Below, in pieces: positions 7,735 through 15,249 of a DNA stretch of 18,529 nt. The notes under the pieces were generated by a model. The model did no database searches and was not told the DNA's origin. It saw only the letters and a list, made by a program, of their open reading frames with translations. A program made the translations under genes and the position numbers. Every line of letters begins with the position of its first letter. Within the stretch, counting starts at the first letter, position 1. The stretch comes from Flavobacteriales bacterium (GTDB lineage: Bacteria; Bacteroidota; Bacteroidia; Flavobacteriales; Flavobacteriaceae): the NCBI GenBank assembly GCA_027003085.1, contig JALWYR010000133.1, positions 1 to 18,529 on the forward strand. The letters are read 5' to 3'.

Positions 7735-8835
7735 ATGGACAATAAAACCCTATGGATTTCGCCGGATGCACTGGGGCACAATCTTGCCGAAATCCGGAAA
7801 GCATTGAGGCCCGGCACCCGGCTTTGGCTCAACCTAAAAGCCAACGCCTATGGCCACGACGCTACTTTGGTGGCCTCCATTGTGGGCAACGATGCCCGTT
7901 ACTTGGCCGTGGCCCAAGCAAGCGAAGGATTAGAACTCAAAGCATCGAACGACCGGCTTCCGGTGGTGGTTTATAATCCGCCGGTGGAACCCGAACCGGA
8001 ATTTTTTGCCGCCCGGCTGCAACCGGTGATTTACGATATGGGACAAGCACGGCATTACCATGACTTTCTGAAAAGCAAGGGATTGGAACGATATCCGGTG
8101 CATATCCAATTGGATACGGGCATGCACCGCAGTGGGCTTTTGACCGGACAAAATTCGGATTTGCTTGATTTTTTCCGTGGGCAAAGCATTTTGGAACCCC
8201 GCAGCATCTTTTCACACCTCGCCGCCGCCGACGACCCCGGCGAAGACGATTTTACGCGCGCACAAATCCGTTTGTTCGACAAACTTTCCCGCCCATGGAA
8301 AGTTGTATATCCGGGATTGCTTCAACATTTGGCCAACACGGCCGGCATATTTCGCTTTCCCGAAAGCCATTTCGATATGGTGCGACCCGGTATTTCACTC
8401 TACGGCTACCATACTTTGCCCGCTGATGCGGCACCCGGCCTTCGTCCGGTGGCTTCGCTACGGGCGCGGATCACCCAAGTGCGGGAAATTGATGCCGGCG
8501 AAAGTGTGGGTTACAATCGCACCTATCGTGCACCTTCGCCCCGGCGCATTGCCTTGGTTCCAGTAGGTTATGCCGACGGCATCCGTCGTTTGGCGTCCGA
8601 ACGCGGCCTCTATGTGCGCTGCGACGCGTATCGCTGTCCTATCGTAGGACGCGTGAGTATGGATTTGATTACGGTGGATGCCACCGGCACCGATGTCCGG
8701 CCGGGCGATTGGGTCGAAATTTTCGGCCGCGACCCGCGGGTGGAAGTCTGGGCCGGGGCTTTACAAACCATACCTTACGAAATCCTGACCGATGTGCATC
8801 CGCGTGTGCCCCGCATCCTCCGCCATTGGGATTAG
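7735..8835 (+). CDS. alr: Alanine racemase (PLP-dependent)
   Basis: A 366-residue cytoplasmic enzyme interconverting L- and D-alanine, the source of D-Ala for peptidoglycan. The PLP lysine is Lys35 in LNLKANAYGHD, close to the canonical KANAYGHG. Other landmarks are QLDTGMHRSG (about 125-134), the phosphate-binding region near MVRPGISLYG (215-224), the opposite-face catalytic Tyr260 in SVGYNRTYRA and GRVSMDLITVD (305-315). In many Bacteroidota alr is fused behind a MurF domain; here it stands alone and is of normal single-domain length. The ATG at 7735 is preceded by a poor ribosome-binding site and a weak -7-like TTTTCTTTG only 17 bases away, so the leader would be very short. The next gene starts 38 bases downstream with its own promoter box. 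Confidence 0.96.
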   Translation: MDNKTLWISPDALGHNLAEIRKALRPGTRLWLNLKANAYGHDATLVASIVGNDARYLAVAQASEGLELKASNDRLPVVVYNPPVEPEPEFFAARLQPVIYDMGQARHYHDFLKSKGLERYPVHIQLDTGMHRSGLLTGQNSDLLDFFRGQSILEPRSIFSHLAAADDPGEDDFTRAQIRLFDKLSRPWKVVYPGLLQHLANTAGIFRFPESHFDMVRPGISLYGYHTLPADAAPGLRPVASLRARITQVREIDAGESVGYNRTYRAPSPRRIALVPVGYADGIRRLASERGLYVRCDAYRCPIVGRVSMDLITVDATGTDVRPGDWVEIFGRDPRVEVWAGALQTIPYEILTDVHPRVPRILRHWD

Positions 8836-8849
8836 GCACGGGATTTGAT

Positions 8850-8857
8850 TATTTTTG
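8850..8857 (+). promoter_or_regulatory. Putative promoter for the lipoprotein gene
   Basis: TATTTTTG matches the Bacteroidota -7 consensus TAnnTTTG. TTGG at 8826-8829, about 20 bases upstream, is a partial -33 element lying inside the end of alr. The ATG follows 16 bases later, behind GGAGG at 8868-8872, which is unusually close to the start. Confidence 0.55.
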
Positions 8858-8873
8858 AAAAAAAATTGGAGGA

Positions 8874-10058
8874 ATGAAAAAAATTTACATCCTTGGTTTG
8901 CTTATTGTGCTTATGACGGCCTGTGGCCCGGCCAGAAAAATCAACGAACTCATAGGTGCCGGACACTACGACGATGCCATAGAACTGGCGGTTCGTAAAC
9001 TTCAAAAAAAACGCAATGTCAAATCAACCGATAAATACGTATTGCTCCTGGAAAAAGCCTTTGCCAAGGCCCAAGCCGAAGATTTGGCCCGGATTGAACA
9101 ATGGAAAAAAGACCCCCGCCCCGACCGTTGGGAACAGATCTACAATACGCTCGTGCGCATCAATCAACGCCAAGATCTTATCCGTCCGTTGCTTCCCTTG
9201 CGCGTAGTGGGCCAAAACCGGCAAGCCCGCTTCGACCTTCGCGATTTTTCCGATGCCACCATCCAAGCGCGTGAAAAATACGTCCTTTACCTCTACGACC
9301 AAGCCCTGGCCGAAATGCAAAAAAACGACCGTCAGGCCTACCGCAGGGCTTATCAATTGCTGGAAAAAGCCGATTTCCTGCACCCCGGTTTTCGCGATAC
9401 GCGTCAGTTGATGGAACAAGCACGCACCAAGGGTATGGTCAGCGTGGGCATACGCATCGAAAACCGCACCGACAAAGTCCTGCCCCGGAAATTACTGGAC
9501 GAACTGACCCGCTTTGACAGCTACAATGCCGATAACTTTTGGACCCGTTACACCGACTGGACGGGCGACAGCACCCAATACGATTATACCGGAAAACTCG
9601 TTTTTACCGACATCCAAGTGAGCCCCGAACGTGAACGCGAAAAAGTGATTGTGCGCGAACGCGAAATTCAGGACGGATGGCGATACCAAAAAGATGCCAA
9701 TGGCAACATTGTAAAGGACAGTTTGGGACGGCCGGTCAAAATCCCCGTCTATCGCAAGGTGCAGGCCACGGTGCATTTGTATGAACAAACCAAGGAAGCC
9801 CGCATCCAAGCCCAAGTGCTGTTTTTCGACCCGCACACGGGCCGGACTTTGTTCAACAAACCGCTAACGGCGCAATATGTGTTCCAACACCGCTATGCCA
9901 CCTACACGGGCGACCGCCGGGCGCTGGAACAGGAAATCCTGGAATTTACCCAGAAAAAACGCGCGCCCTTCCCGTCAAACGAACAGATGATCTACGACGC
10001 CGGCACCGACATCAAAAAGCAGTTCAACGACATCCTGCGCCAAACCGAATTCAAGTAA
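8874..10058 (+). CDS. Envelope lipoprotein, unknown function
   Basis: A 394-residue protein I do not recognise. Its signal peptide ends in a good lipobox (LMTAC, Cys17), so it should be a lipid-anchored envelope protein. Residues 20-190 are helical and charged, with TPR-like spacing (HYDDAIELAVRKL near 31-43, AYQLLEKADFLHPGFRDTRQLMEQA near 159-183). After about 190 the character changes to beta-rich (MVSVGIRIENRTDKVLPRKL), then a very charged stretch REREKVIVRERE (252-263), a turn-rich segment DANGNIVKDSLGRPVKIP, and ATVHLYEQTKEARIQAQVLFFD, like a repeated beta sheet. The C-terminus (about 355-394) is helical again. The last eight bases overlap the end of the convergent methyltransferase gene. 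A helical-repeat plus beta-sandwich scaffold role is a guess. Confidence 0.85.
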   Translation: MKKIYILGLLIVLMTACGPARKINELIGAGHYDDAIELAVRKLQKKRNVKSTDKYVLLLEKAFAKAQAEDLARIEQWKKDPRPDRWEQIYNTLVRINQRQDLIRPLLPLRVVGQNRQARFDLRDFSDATIQAREKYVLYLYDQALAEMQKNDRQAYRRAYQLLEKADFLHPGFRDTRQLMEQARTKGMVSVGIRIENRTDKVLPRKLLDELTRFDSYNADNFWTRYTDWTGDSTQYDYTGKLVFTDIQVSPEREREKVIVREREIQDGWRYQKDANGNIVKDSLGRPVKIPVYRKVQATVHLYEQTKEARIQAQVLFFDPHTGRTLFNKPLTAQYVFQHRYATYTGDRRALEQEILEFTQKKRAPFPSNEQMIYDAGTDIKKQFNDILRQTEFK

Positions 10059-10785
10059 ACCGCTGCTGCCGGAACCATTCGGCCATAAAAATACCGGCCG
10101 CCTGGGCCACGTTTAAACTTTCGGCGGCGGCCCGGGCAGCTTTGGGGATGGCCAAATGTTGCGAAATGTATTTTTGCAATCCGGCGCCAATCCCGTTCCC
10201 TTCGTTGCCCAAGACCAAAAACATAGCACCGGGCAAACGGGTTTCGAAAAGATTATCGCCACCGGCCGATGCGCCGAAAACCGGCATTTCGTTTGCCTCC
10301 AACCATTGCTCCAAAGGGCCGTAAAACACTTTAACCCTTGCCAAGGAGCCCATCGATGCCTGAATCACTTTGGGATTAAACGCATCCACACTGTCGGGCG
10401 AACAAAGGATTTGATGCAAGCCGAACCAATCGGCCGTGCGGATGATGGTGCCCAAATTTCCCGGATCCTGAATGCCGTCCAGCACGGGAACCAACCCCCG
10501 GGGACGGAACGGCTCCGGCTGTGGCATACGAAAAACCGCCAAGGCATCGTAGGGATGTTGCAGATCACTCATCGCCGCCAATGTGCGGGCGTCCACTTGT
10601 GTCCAAGCAACATCCGCAGGGAATTCCGGCGGCCGGACAGCCCAAATTTGTTCGGGCCGGTAGCCCGCTTCCAGGAAAAGACGGATGATTTTCCAACGTT
10701 CCACCACAAAAAGCCCGGTTTCGCGCCGGTATTTTTTGCGGTAAAGTTTCCTGATGCGTTTGATTTGTTCTTTGCCGGGCTTCAT
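10051..10785 (-). CDS. SpoU/TrmH-family RNA 2'-O-ribose methyltransferase
   Basis: A 244-residue SPOUT-class enzyme transferring methyl from S-adenosylmethionine to a ribose 2'-OH of rRNA or tRNA. All three SpoU motifs are present: motif 1 LDGIQDPGNLGTIIRTADWFG (102-122, with Asn110 and Arg116), motif 2 LVLGNEGNGIG (190-200) and motif 3 IPKAARAAAESLNVAQAAGI (213-232), which form the knotted cofactor site. Residues 1-95 are an N-terminal substrate-binding domain (KLYRKKYRRETGLFVVERWK; the common FVVEG is FVVER here). It is read divergently from tamL with only 45 bases between starts, and its 3' end overlaps the lipoprotein gene tail to tail. The modified nucleotide cannot be assigned, so no gene symbol is given. 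Confidence 0.93.
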   Translation of the reverse strand: MKPGKEQIKRIRKLYRKKYRRETGLFVVERWKIIRLFLEAGYRPEQIWAVRPPEFPADVAWTQVDARTLAAMSDLQHPYDALAVFRMPQPEPFRPRGLVPVLDGIQDPGNLGTIIRTADWFGLHQILCSPDSVDAFNPKVIQASMGSLARVKVFYGPLEQWLEANEMPVFGASAGGDNLFETRLPGAMFLVLGNEGNGIGAGLQKYISQHLAIPKAARAAAESLNVAQAAGIFMAEWFRQQRFT

Positions 10786-10812
10786 TGGCTTCGGTTTGTG
10801 GTTGAAAAAGAG

Positions 10813-10820
10813 TAATTTTG
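10813..10820 (+). promoter_or_regulatory. Putative -7 promoter box for tamL
   Basis: TAATTTTG fits TAnnTTTG and lies ten bases before the ATG at 10831, in the 45-base space shared with the divergent methyltransferase. TTTG at 10795-10798 is closer than the usual -33 spacing. The transcript leader would be only a few bases long. Confidence 0.5.
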
Positions 10821-10830
10821 TAAAACCGCT

Positions 10831-13335
10831 ATGAAAAGCTTGGGTCGCATTTTGGCAGGCATTTTATTGGCCGCGGGAATTGGTTCGTGCAATATTCACA
10901 AATTGGTTCCTCAGGGCCGGTATTTGTTGCGTAAAAATAAGCTAAATTACCGGCATACCGCAACCATCAAGCCCGCTAAGGCCCAAAATTATATTCTCCA
11001 ACAACCCAATTTCTATGTTTTGGGCTATCCCGTATTGGTGGGTGTGTATTCCATTGCCGACCCGCAACCCGACAGCACCTACAACCGGTTTGTCCGCCGG
11101 CATCCGGGCGCCATCCGGCTATTTAAACGGATTTTTTCCGAAAAACAGGTGTATCAACTCAGGATGTATTACGCCGGCCTGAACCGGCAAATACAGGCCT
11201 TTGGCCAACCTCCGGTGCTTGTCGACAGTTTCAAGGTCAAACGAAGTGCCCGCAATTTGCAATTGCTATTCAAAAACCGCGGCTTTTTGGATAATACGAC
11301 CCGCTGGGCCATCCATCCGCAAAAAGCATTGAAAGCCGATGTGCACTATACCATAGCCGAAGGCCCCCGCTACCGCATCGATTCGGTAAGCAACTCGATT
11401 TCCTCGCCCGTGGTCAAGCAACTTTACAAGCAAATTCGCCCGCGGCTTTATTCGCATCCGCATCGTTACTACAATCGCGACAGTTTGGCCCTGGACAGGG
11501 AAAAAATGACGGCCTATTTTCGCAACCACGGATTGTATGATTTTCAATTGGCCAACATTCATTACGACATTATCTACGACAGCATACCGCATCCCTACAT
11601 CCATTTGCACACCCTGATACCTGACAAAGTTTTCCGCCGCGGCGATTCCATACTCACCCGGCCTTTTTTACCTTTCCGCTACGACAGTCTTCGTATAAGG
11701 ATTGTCCGGGACATCCACACACGCACACACCGCCCCGCCCGCATCGACACGCTGGGCAAAAAACTATTCTTTTACCCGCGCGAACGCCGCTTTCGCTCCG
11801 AACTTTTGGCGCGGTCGTTGTTCCTGCATCCCGACAGCTTGTATTCCGACCGCAACCTGAACCGCACCCGCGAACAATTGATGAACCTGGAAAACTTTTG
11901 GCAAATCTATATCAATCATTTCCCCAAAAACGACAGTTTGCTCGATGCCGAAATCGTTTTGGTGCCCAACAAACGTTTCGGGACTTCGGCGTCGGTGGGT
12001 GTGTCGCGTTCCAACATCCGGCCCTTGGGTATTTCGTTCGAAGGCGCCGTTACCTGGCGCAATGTTTTCCACGGCTTCGAAAACCTGAGTTTGTCGGTTT
12101 ATTCGCTCTGGGCCAGTTCCATTCGTTTTAACCTGCCCAAAGGCAATTTGAATTTCAACGTTCGCGAAACGGGCATCGACCTGAACCTGCGGATTCCGCG
12201 AATCATTGCACCCAAACCCATTCAGCGGCTGATTCCTATGTATATGCGTCCCAAAACACATTTGGGACTGCGCTACAACACGCAAACCAATATCGGCCTC
12301 GACAGGCAAAAAATTTATTTCCTCTATGGCTACGAATGGCGGCCCAACCACATCGTTACAAATACGGTTAATCCGCTGGAAATCAATCACGTGAATTACA
12401 AAAATCCCGACCAGTATTTCGAAATCTATTCCGCCGCCTTCGACCGGCTGAACCAAATTGCCCAAAACTACTACGGTTCGGGCATTGACCCGGGCCAGGC
12501 CGATGATTTTATCCACACGGCCCTGAACGACCCCGCCCTTCCGGCCGATGTGCGCAACACCATTCGCCAAATCTACGAACGCAAGACCCGGCTCACCGAA
12601 AACGTCCTGATTATCAATTCCAACTACCGGCTTCTTTACGATACGCGCAGCAGCCTGACCGACCCCGATTTTTGGATGCATAAATTCTACCTGGGCTTTG
12701 CCGGATGGTTACCCGGACTGGTTTCCAAAATAACCCCATTGCCCGAAAACAACGTTGGCCAACGCACCGTAAACGGCGTGCCCTATGCCCAATTTGTCAA
12801 GGCCGAATACAGCTACATCCGCCACTGGGAATTATCCAAAAATAACATTTTGGCCGCACGGTTCTACACCGGACTGGCCGTGCCCTTCGGCAATTCGCGT
12901 AACGTGCCTTTTGTGGAGGCATTTTATGCCGGCGGTTCCACCGACATACGGGCTTGGCGGGCTTTTGAACTGGGCCCGGGAAGCACGGGCGGCATCGGCG
13001 ATTTCAACGAAGCCAACTTCAAGCTGATGGCCAACGCGGAATGGCGTTTCGGCATTATGGATGCCCACCGCGGTGCCCTGTTTGTGGACGCAGGCAACAT
13101 TTGGAACCTTTGGGATGATATTCCCTACGAAAAGGCCAAGTTCCACGGCTGGCAATCGCTTCGCGACATCGGTATAGGGGCGGGCTTCGGCTACCGGTAT
13201 GATTTCGGATTTTTCGCCTTGCGGTTGGACTACGCTTTCAAAATCTACGACCCGGCTTATCCTTTGCCCCAACGTTGGAAATGGCCGCGCATTACCGATG
13301 GCACCTTGCAATTGGGCATCAATTATCCGTTCTGA
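10831..13335 (+). CDS. tamL: TamL-type Omp85 outer-membrane assembly lipoprotein
   Basis: An 834-residue Omp85-superfamily protein. The signal peptide ends GIGSC (Cys20), so the N-terminus is lipidated; this lipoprotein version of TamA is known from Bacteroidota as TamL and takes part in outer-membrane protein or lipid assembly. POTRA-like segments are visible in about 120-350 (ARNLQLLFKNRGFLDNTTRW, ADVHYTIAEGPRYRIDSV, REKMTAYFRNHGLYDFQLANIHYDI, REQLMNLENFWQIYI). The barrel runs from about 380 and ends INYPF with a terminal Phe. The L6-loop motif, usually (V/I)RG(F/Y), reads IRAW at 706-709. A tamB-like gene, the usual partner, is not next to it: a GC-rich non-coding block follows. The divergent SpoU methyltransferase is, to my recollection, a common neighbour of tamL. 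Omp85 family is certain; the TamL label is strong. Confidence 0.9.
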   Translation: MKSLGRILAGILLAAGIGSCNIHKLVPQGRYLLRKNKLNYRHTATIKPAKAQNYILQQPNFYVLGYPVLVGVYSIADPQPDSTYNRFVRRHPGAIRLFKRIFSEKQVYQLRMYYAGLNRQIQAFGQPPVLVDSFKVKRSARNLQLLFKNRGFLDNTTRWAIHPQKALKADVHYTIAEGPRYRIDSVSNSISSPVVKQLYKQIRPRLYSHPHRYYNRDSLALDREKMTAYFRNHGLYDFQLANIHYDIIYDSIPHPYIHLHTLIPDKVFRRGDSILTRPFLPFRYDSLRIRIVRDIHTRTHRPARIDTLGKKLFFYPRERRFRSELLARSLFLHPDSLYSDRNLNRTREQLMNLENFWQIYINHFPKNDSLLDAEIVLVPNKRFGTSASVGVSRSNIRPLGISFEGAVTWRNVFHGFENLSLSVYSLWASSIRFNLPKGNLNFNVRETGIDLNLRIPRIIAPKPIQRLIPMYMRPKTHLGLRYNTQTNIGLDRQKIYFLYGYEWRPNHIVTNTVNPLEINHVNYKNPDQYFEIYSAAFDRLNQIAQNYYGSGIDPGQADDFIHTALNDPALPADVRNTIRQIYERKTRLTENVLIINSNYRLLYDTRSSLTDPDFWMHKFYLGFAGWLPGLVSKITPLPENNVGQRTVNGVPYAQFVKAEYSYIRHWELSKNNILAARFYTGLAVPFGNSRNVPFVEAFYAGGSTDIRAWRAFELGPGSTGGIGDFNEANFKLMANAEWRFGIMDAHRGALFVDAGNIWNLWDDIPYEKAKFHGWQSLRDIGIGAGFGYRYDFGFFALRLDYAFKIYDPAYPLPQRWKWPRITDGTLQLGINYPF

Positions 13336-13401
13336 TTTTCATTGATTTTTGGGCGTTCCGGCGCCCTGCGGTCGCCTCCACGGCTCCACAAGCCTTCGGG
13401 G

Positions 13402-13434
13402 CGCCGGCGGCGGAATGAAATTCCGCTGCCGGCG
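13402..13434. repeat. 15-bp hairpin with GAA triloop
   Basis: Left arm CGCCGGCGGCGGAAT (13402-13416), loop GAA (13417-13419), right arm ATTCCGCTGCCGGCG (13420-13434). All pairs are canonical except one G-T. It shares arm length and loop with the hairpin at 13521. Confidence 0.8.
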
Positions 13435-13520
13435 GCGCAAAATTTTACGGCAAGCGGACGGGATACCGAAATTCCGGTGTTTTGAAATCATCACATGAAA
13501 ATTCCTGCCCGATTTTGCGC

Positions 13521-13553
13521 CGCCGGCCCCGCGCCGAAGGCGCGGGGCCGGCG
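13521..13553. repeat. Perfect 15-bp hairpin with GAA triloop
   Basis: CGCCGGCCCCGCGCC (13521-13535), loop GAA (13536-13538), GGCGCGGGGCCGGCG (13539-13553), all pairs perfect. There is no T run, so it is not a classical intrinsic terminator. The hairpin at 15910-15938 has nearly the same arms and the same loop. Confidence 0.85.
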
Positions 13554-13605
13554 CCCCTTGTCTTGTTCCGCAGCTCCGGGAGCCACCTTTGGCGTCTCCC
13601 TTCGC

Positions 13606-13619
13606 GGGCTTCGAAGCCC
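13606..13619. repeat. Perfect 14-bp palindrome
   Basis: GGGCTTCGAAGCCC is fully self-complementary and lies in the GC-rich block between tamL and the esterase gene. No specific function can be assigned. Confidence 0.6.
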
Positions 13620-13919
13620 TTTGGCGCCTTCGCTGCGCTCCGGCGGCGCCGGTCTTCTCGCCGGCTCGTGAAACCTTCGCTTCCGTGGGCCGTCGCCCGG
13701 GCCGCGCTTGTTTTCCCTCGCGATTGCGGAGCATTGTGGTCTTCTCGGGAAAGTAGTATACCGCAGGGAGTTATCTCTGCCTAAGGGATATATTGTAATG
13801 TGCGAAATAGGCCCGGAATATTAACGCTTGCGGCCTCACTTCTTCCGGCCGGATTCGTTCCTTTTTTATTAAGTACGGATTACGAAGTTATTAAAAAAAA
13901 CTGCTTCGCTAAAAAACAT

Positions 13920-13927
13920 TATCTTTG
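13920..13927 (+). promoter_or_regulatory. Putative -7 promoter box for the esterase gene
   Basis: TATCTTTG fits TAnnTTTG exactly and sits 43 bases before the chosen ATG at 13971. The sequence around it is AT-rich. No clear -33 element is seen. Confidence 0.45.
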
Positions 13928-13970
13928 AATTGAGCATCAATTGTTTGCAAGTTTTTTAAAATGTACACGT

Positions 13971-14963
13971 ATGAAAACCGGTCAAAAAAGTAAATTAATT
14001 CTTTTTTTTATTGTCCTTTGGATGTCCGGAGCAAAGTGTCATAAAAGCTCCGGCAATAGGGATTATGGATTATTTACCAAAAACATTAATATTGACGGTA
14101 AAAACCGGCGTTATGCCATCTACATTCCCCGCCAATCGGGAACATTGTCCCTGCCATTGGTCATTGAACTTCATGGTGGTGGAGTTTATATCGAAGATAT
14201 GACCGGACAAAGCGGCCATAAAACACCCTACAAACTTTGGATGGAACTGGCCGAACGCGAAAAATTTATCGTTATCTATCCCGAAGGGCTGAACGGTGCT
14301 TACGGCAAACCCACGTGGAACGATTGCCGCGGCGATTGCAATGTGAGTTCCGGTGCCGATGATGTCCGCTTTATAGCCACCTTGATAAGTAAAGTAGAAG
14401 CGGAATACAATATCGATCGAAATCGTATTTATGCTTCCGGTACTTCAAATGGCGGTTTTATGGCCCAAAGGTTGGGCATTGAGCTCAACGACAAAATAGC
14501 AGCCGTGGCAACGGTTGCTGCTGCAATGCCTGCCGTTTCGAATTGCAATCCGCCTTCGCGTCCCCTTCCCGTTTTGTTTATGAACGGAACCAATGACAAT
14601 CTTATGCCCTACAACGGTGGAACCATAGGTAATCCGCCGAACCCCAACCATGGGAGTGTCTTATCCACCCCCGAATCGGTGAACTTTTGGGTGCATTTCA
14701 ATCAAACCGATACGATACCGCAAACCTATGCTTTTCCGGATTTAGACCCGGACGACGGCGGCGTTGTACAAAAATTTACCTATGCAAATGGACTGAACCA
14801 CACCGAAGTCGTTTTCTATAAGATTAATGGAGGCGGCCATTCGGCACCAAGTATCAGGGAACGTTTTTCGAGTGTATATGAACATTACTTCAACAAGCAA
14901 AATCACGACATTGAAATGTCCGCAGAGGTATGGAACTTTTTTAAAACAAAAAGACTTTATTGA
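13971..14963 (+). CDS. PHB-depolymerase-like secreted esterase (LpqC-type alpha/beta hydrolase)
   Basis: A 330-residue exported serine esterase. The open frame extends upstream to a TTG at 13941, but the ATG at 13971 begins a proper export signal (MKTGQKSKLILFFIVLWMSG), so it is chosen. The Cys in GAKC has Lys before it, a poor lipobox. The alpha/beta-hydrolase core resembles the PHB depolymerase/feruloyl esterase group: oxyanion IELHGGG (65-71), nucleophile Ser159 in SGTSNGGFMA, Asp209 in NGTNDNLMPYNGG and His290 in GGGHSAPS complete a triad. Cys119 and Cys123 (DCRGDC) could form a disulfide. Polymer, xylan-ester and small-ester substrates are all possible. The gene stands alone between two GC-rich blocks, and its codons look more AT-rich than tamL or metG. 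An AT-rich inverted repeat (14945-14952, 14964-14971) spans its stop codon. Confidence 0.88.
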   Translation: MKTGQKSKLILFFIVLWMSGAKCHKSSGNRDYGLFTKNINIDGKNRRYAIYIPRQSGTLSLPLVIELHGGGVYIEDMTGQSGHKTPYKLWMELAEREKFIVIYPEGLNGAYGKPTWNDCRGDCNVSSGADDVRFIATLISKVEAEYNIDRNRIYASGTSNGGFMAQRLGIELNDKIAAVATVAAAMPAVSNCNPPSRPLPVLFMNGTNDNLMPYNGGTIGNPPNPNHGSVLSTPESVNFWVHFNQTDTIPQTYAFPDLDPDDGGVVQKFTYANGLNHTEVVFYKINGGGHSAPSIRERFSSVYEHYFNKQNHDIEMSAEVWNFFKTKRLY

Positions 14964-15067
14964 TTTTTGTTAATTCTTAGCAAGTCTAATAACATTAAAG
15001 CCCCGAATGGACTTTCTATTAGCCATGTCTTAGATATTGGTGATTAAATTCGCCGATAATTCATTTA

Positions 15068-15211
15068 GGTGGCTACATGCTTCGAACGGAGTGGGAAGTG
15101 GGAAGTGGATCGAAGCCACCGGATTGGCAATCCCGGCACTTTGGGGTAAGTGGGTAGTAAGCGAACAGCGCCGACTCGGTCGAAAACCTCGGTGCCCGAG
15201 GTGATTTTTTT
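15068..15211 (+). ncRNA. Candidate structured RNA ending in an intrinsic terminator
   Basis: Consecutive stems are visible on the + strand: GGTGG (15068) with CCACC (15116-15120), enclosing CTTCGA/TCGAAG (15080, 15110), whose loop holds a tandem GTGGGAA repeat; GGATT/AATCC (15121-15133); CACTT/AAGTG with a TGGGGT loop (15137-15152); a short CGAC/GTCG stem (15171-15181); and ACCTCGG/CCGAGGT plus a T run. No promoter box is clear and it resembles no RNA family I know, so it stays a candidate. A minus-strand reading would be followed by TTTT only. Confidence 0.35.
15186..15211 (+). terminator. Intrinsic-terminator-like hairpin
   Basis: ACCTCGG (15186-15192), loop TGC, CCGAGGT (15196-15202), then GA and seven Ts (15205-15211). 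The esterase gene ends more than 220 bases upstream, so it may end either that transcript or a separate small RNA. Confidence 0.55.
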
Positions 15212-15249
15212 ATGTCATTCCCGGTATCGCGGGTAGGCCAAGTAGAGAC

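Larger units (their letters stand above)
13336..13970. other. 635-base intergenic region with GC-rich hairpin block
   Basis: About 13350-13740 is extremely GC-rich and packed with palindromes: hairpins at 13402-13434 and 13521-13553, GGGCTTCGAAGCCC at 13606-13619 and paired GGCGCC elements near 13623-13650. From about 13760 the sequence is AT-rich: a small hairpin GCAGGGA/TCTCTGC (13763-13780), then the esterase promoter region. Open frames on both strands of the GC-rich part are low-complexity Arg/Ala/Gly translations with no ribosome-binding site, so no gene is called. Confidence 0.65.

Noticed and set aside
7455..7804. Minus-strand frames of 64 and 109 codons between slipin and alr
   Set aside because: They overlap the alr start or the diverged repeat, have no recognisable domain, and the homologous copy at 15652-15782 does not keep either frame.
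13339..13734. 131-codon minus-strand frame (and a 100-codon plus-strand frame) in the GC-rich block after tamL
   Set aside because: Translations are Arg/Ala/Gly/Pro-rich low complexity, overlap perfect hairpins and lack a ribosome-binding site or promoter; they follow from high GC content.
13941..13970. TTG start ten codons upstream of the esterase ATG
   Set aside because: The ATG at 13971 gives a proper signal peptide directly; the extension would put extra residues (ASFLKCTR) before it.
15091..15108. GTGGGAA tandem repeat as a CRISPR or iteron array
   Set aside because: Only two and a half copies without spacers or a replication gene nearby.
15170..15211. Resemblance of the terminator region to the 3' end of a Cas9 tracrRNA (GACTCGGT and a GGTGC stem)
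   Set aside because: No CRISPR repeats, cas genes or anti-repeat are present; similarity is limited to a few bases.
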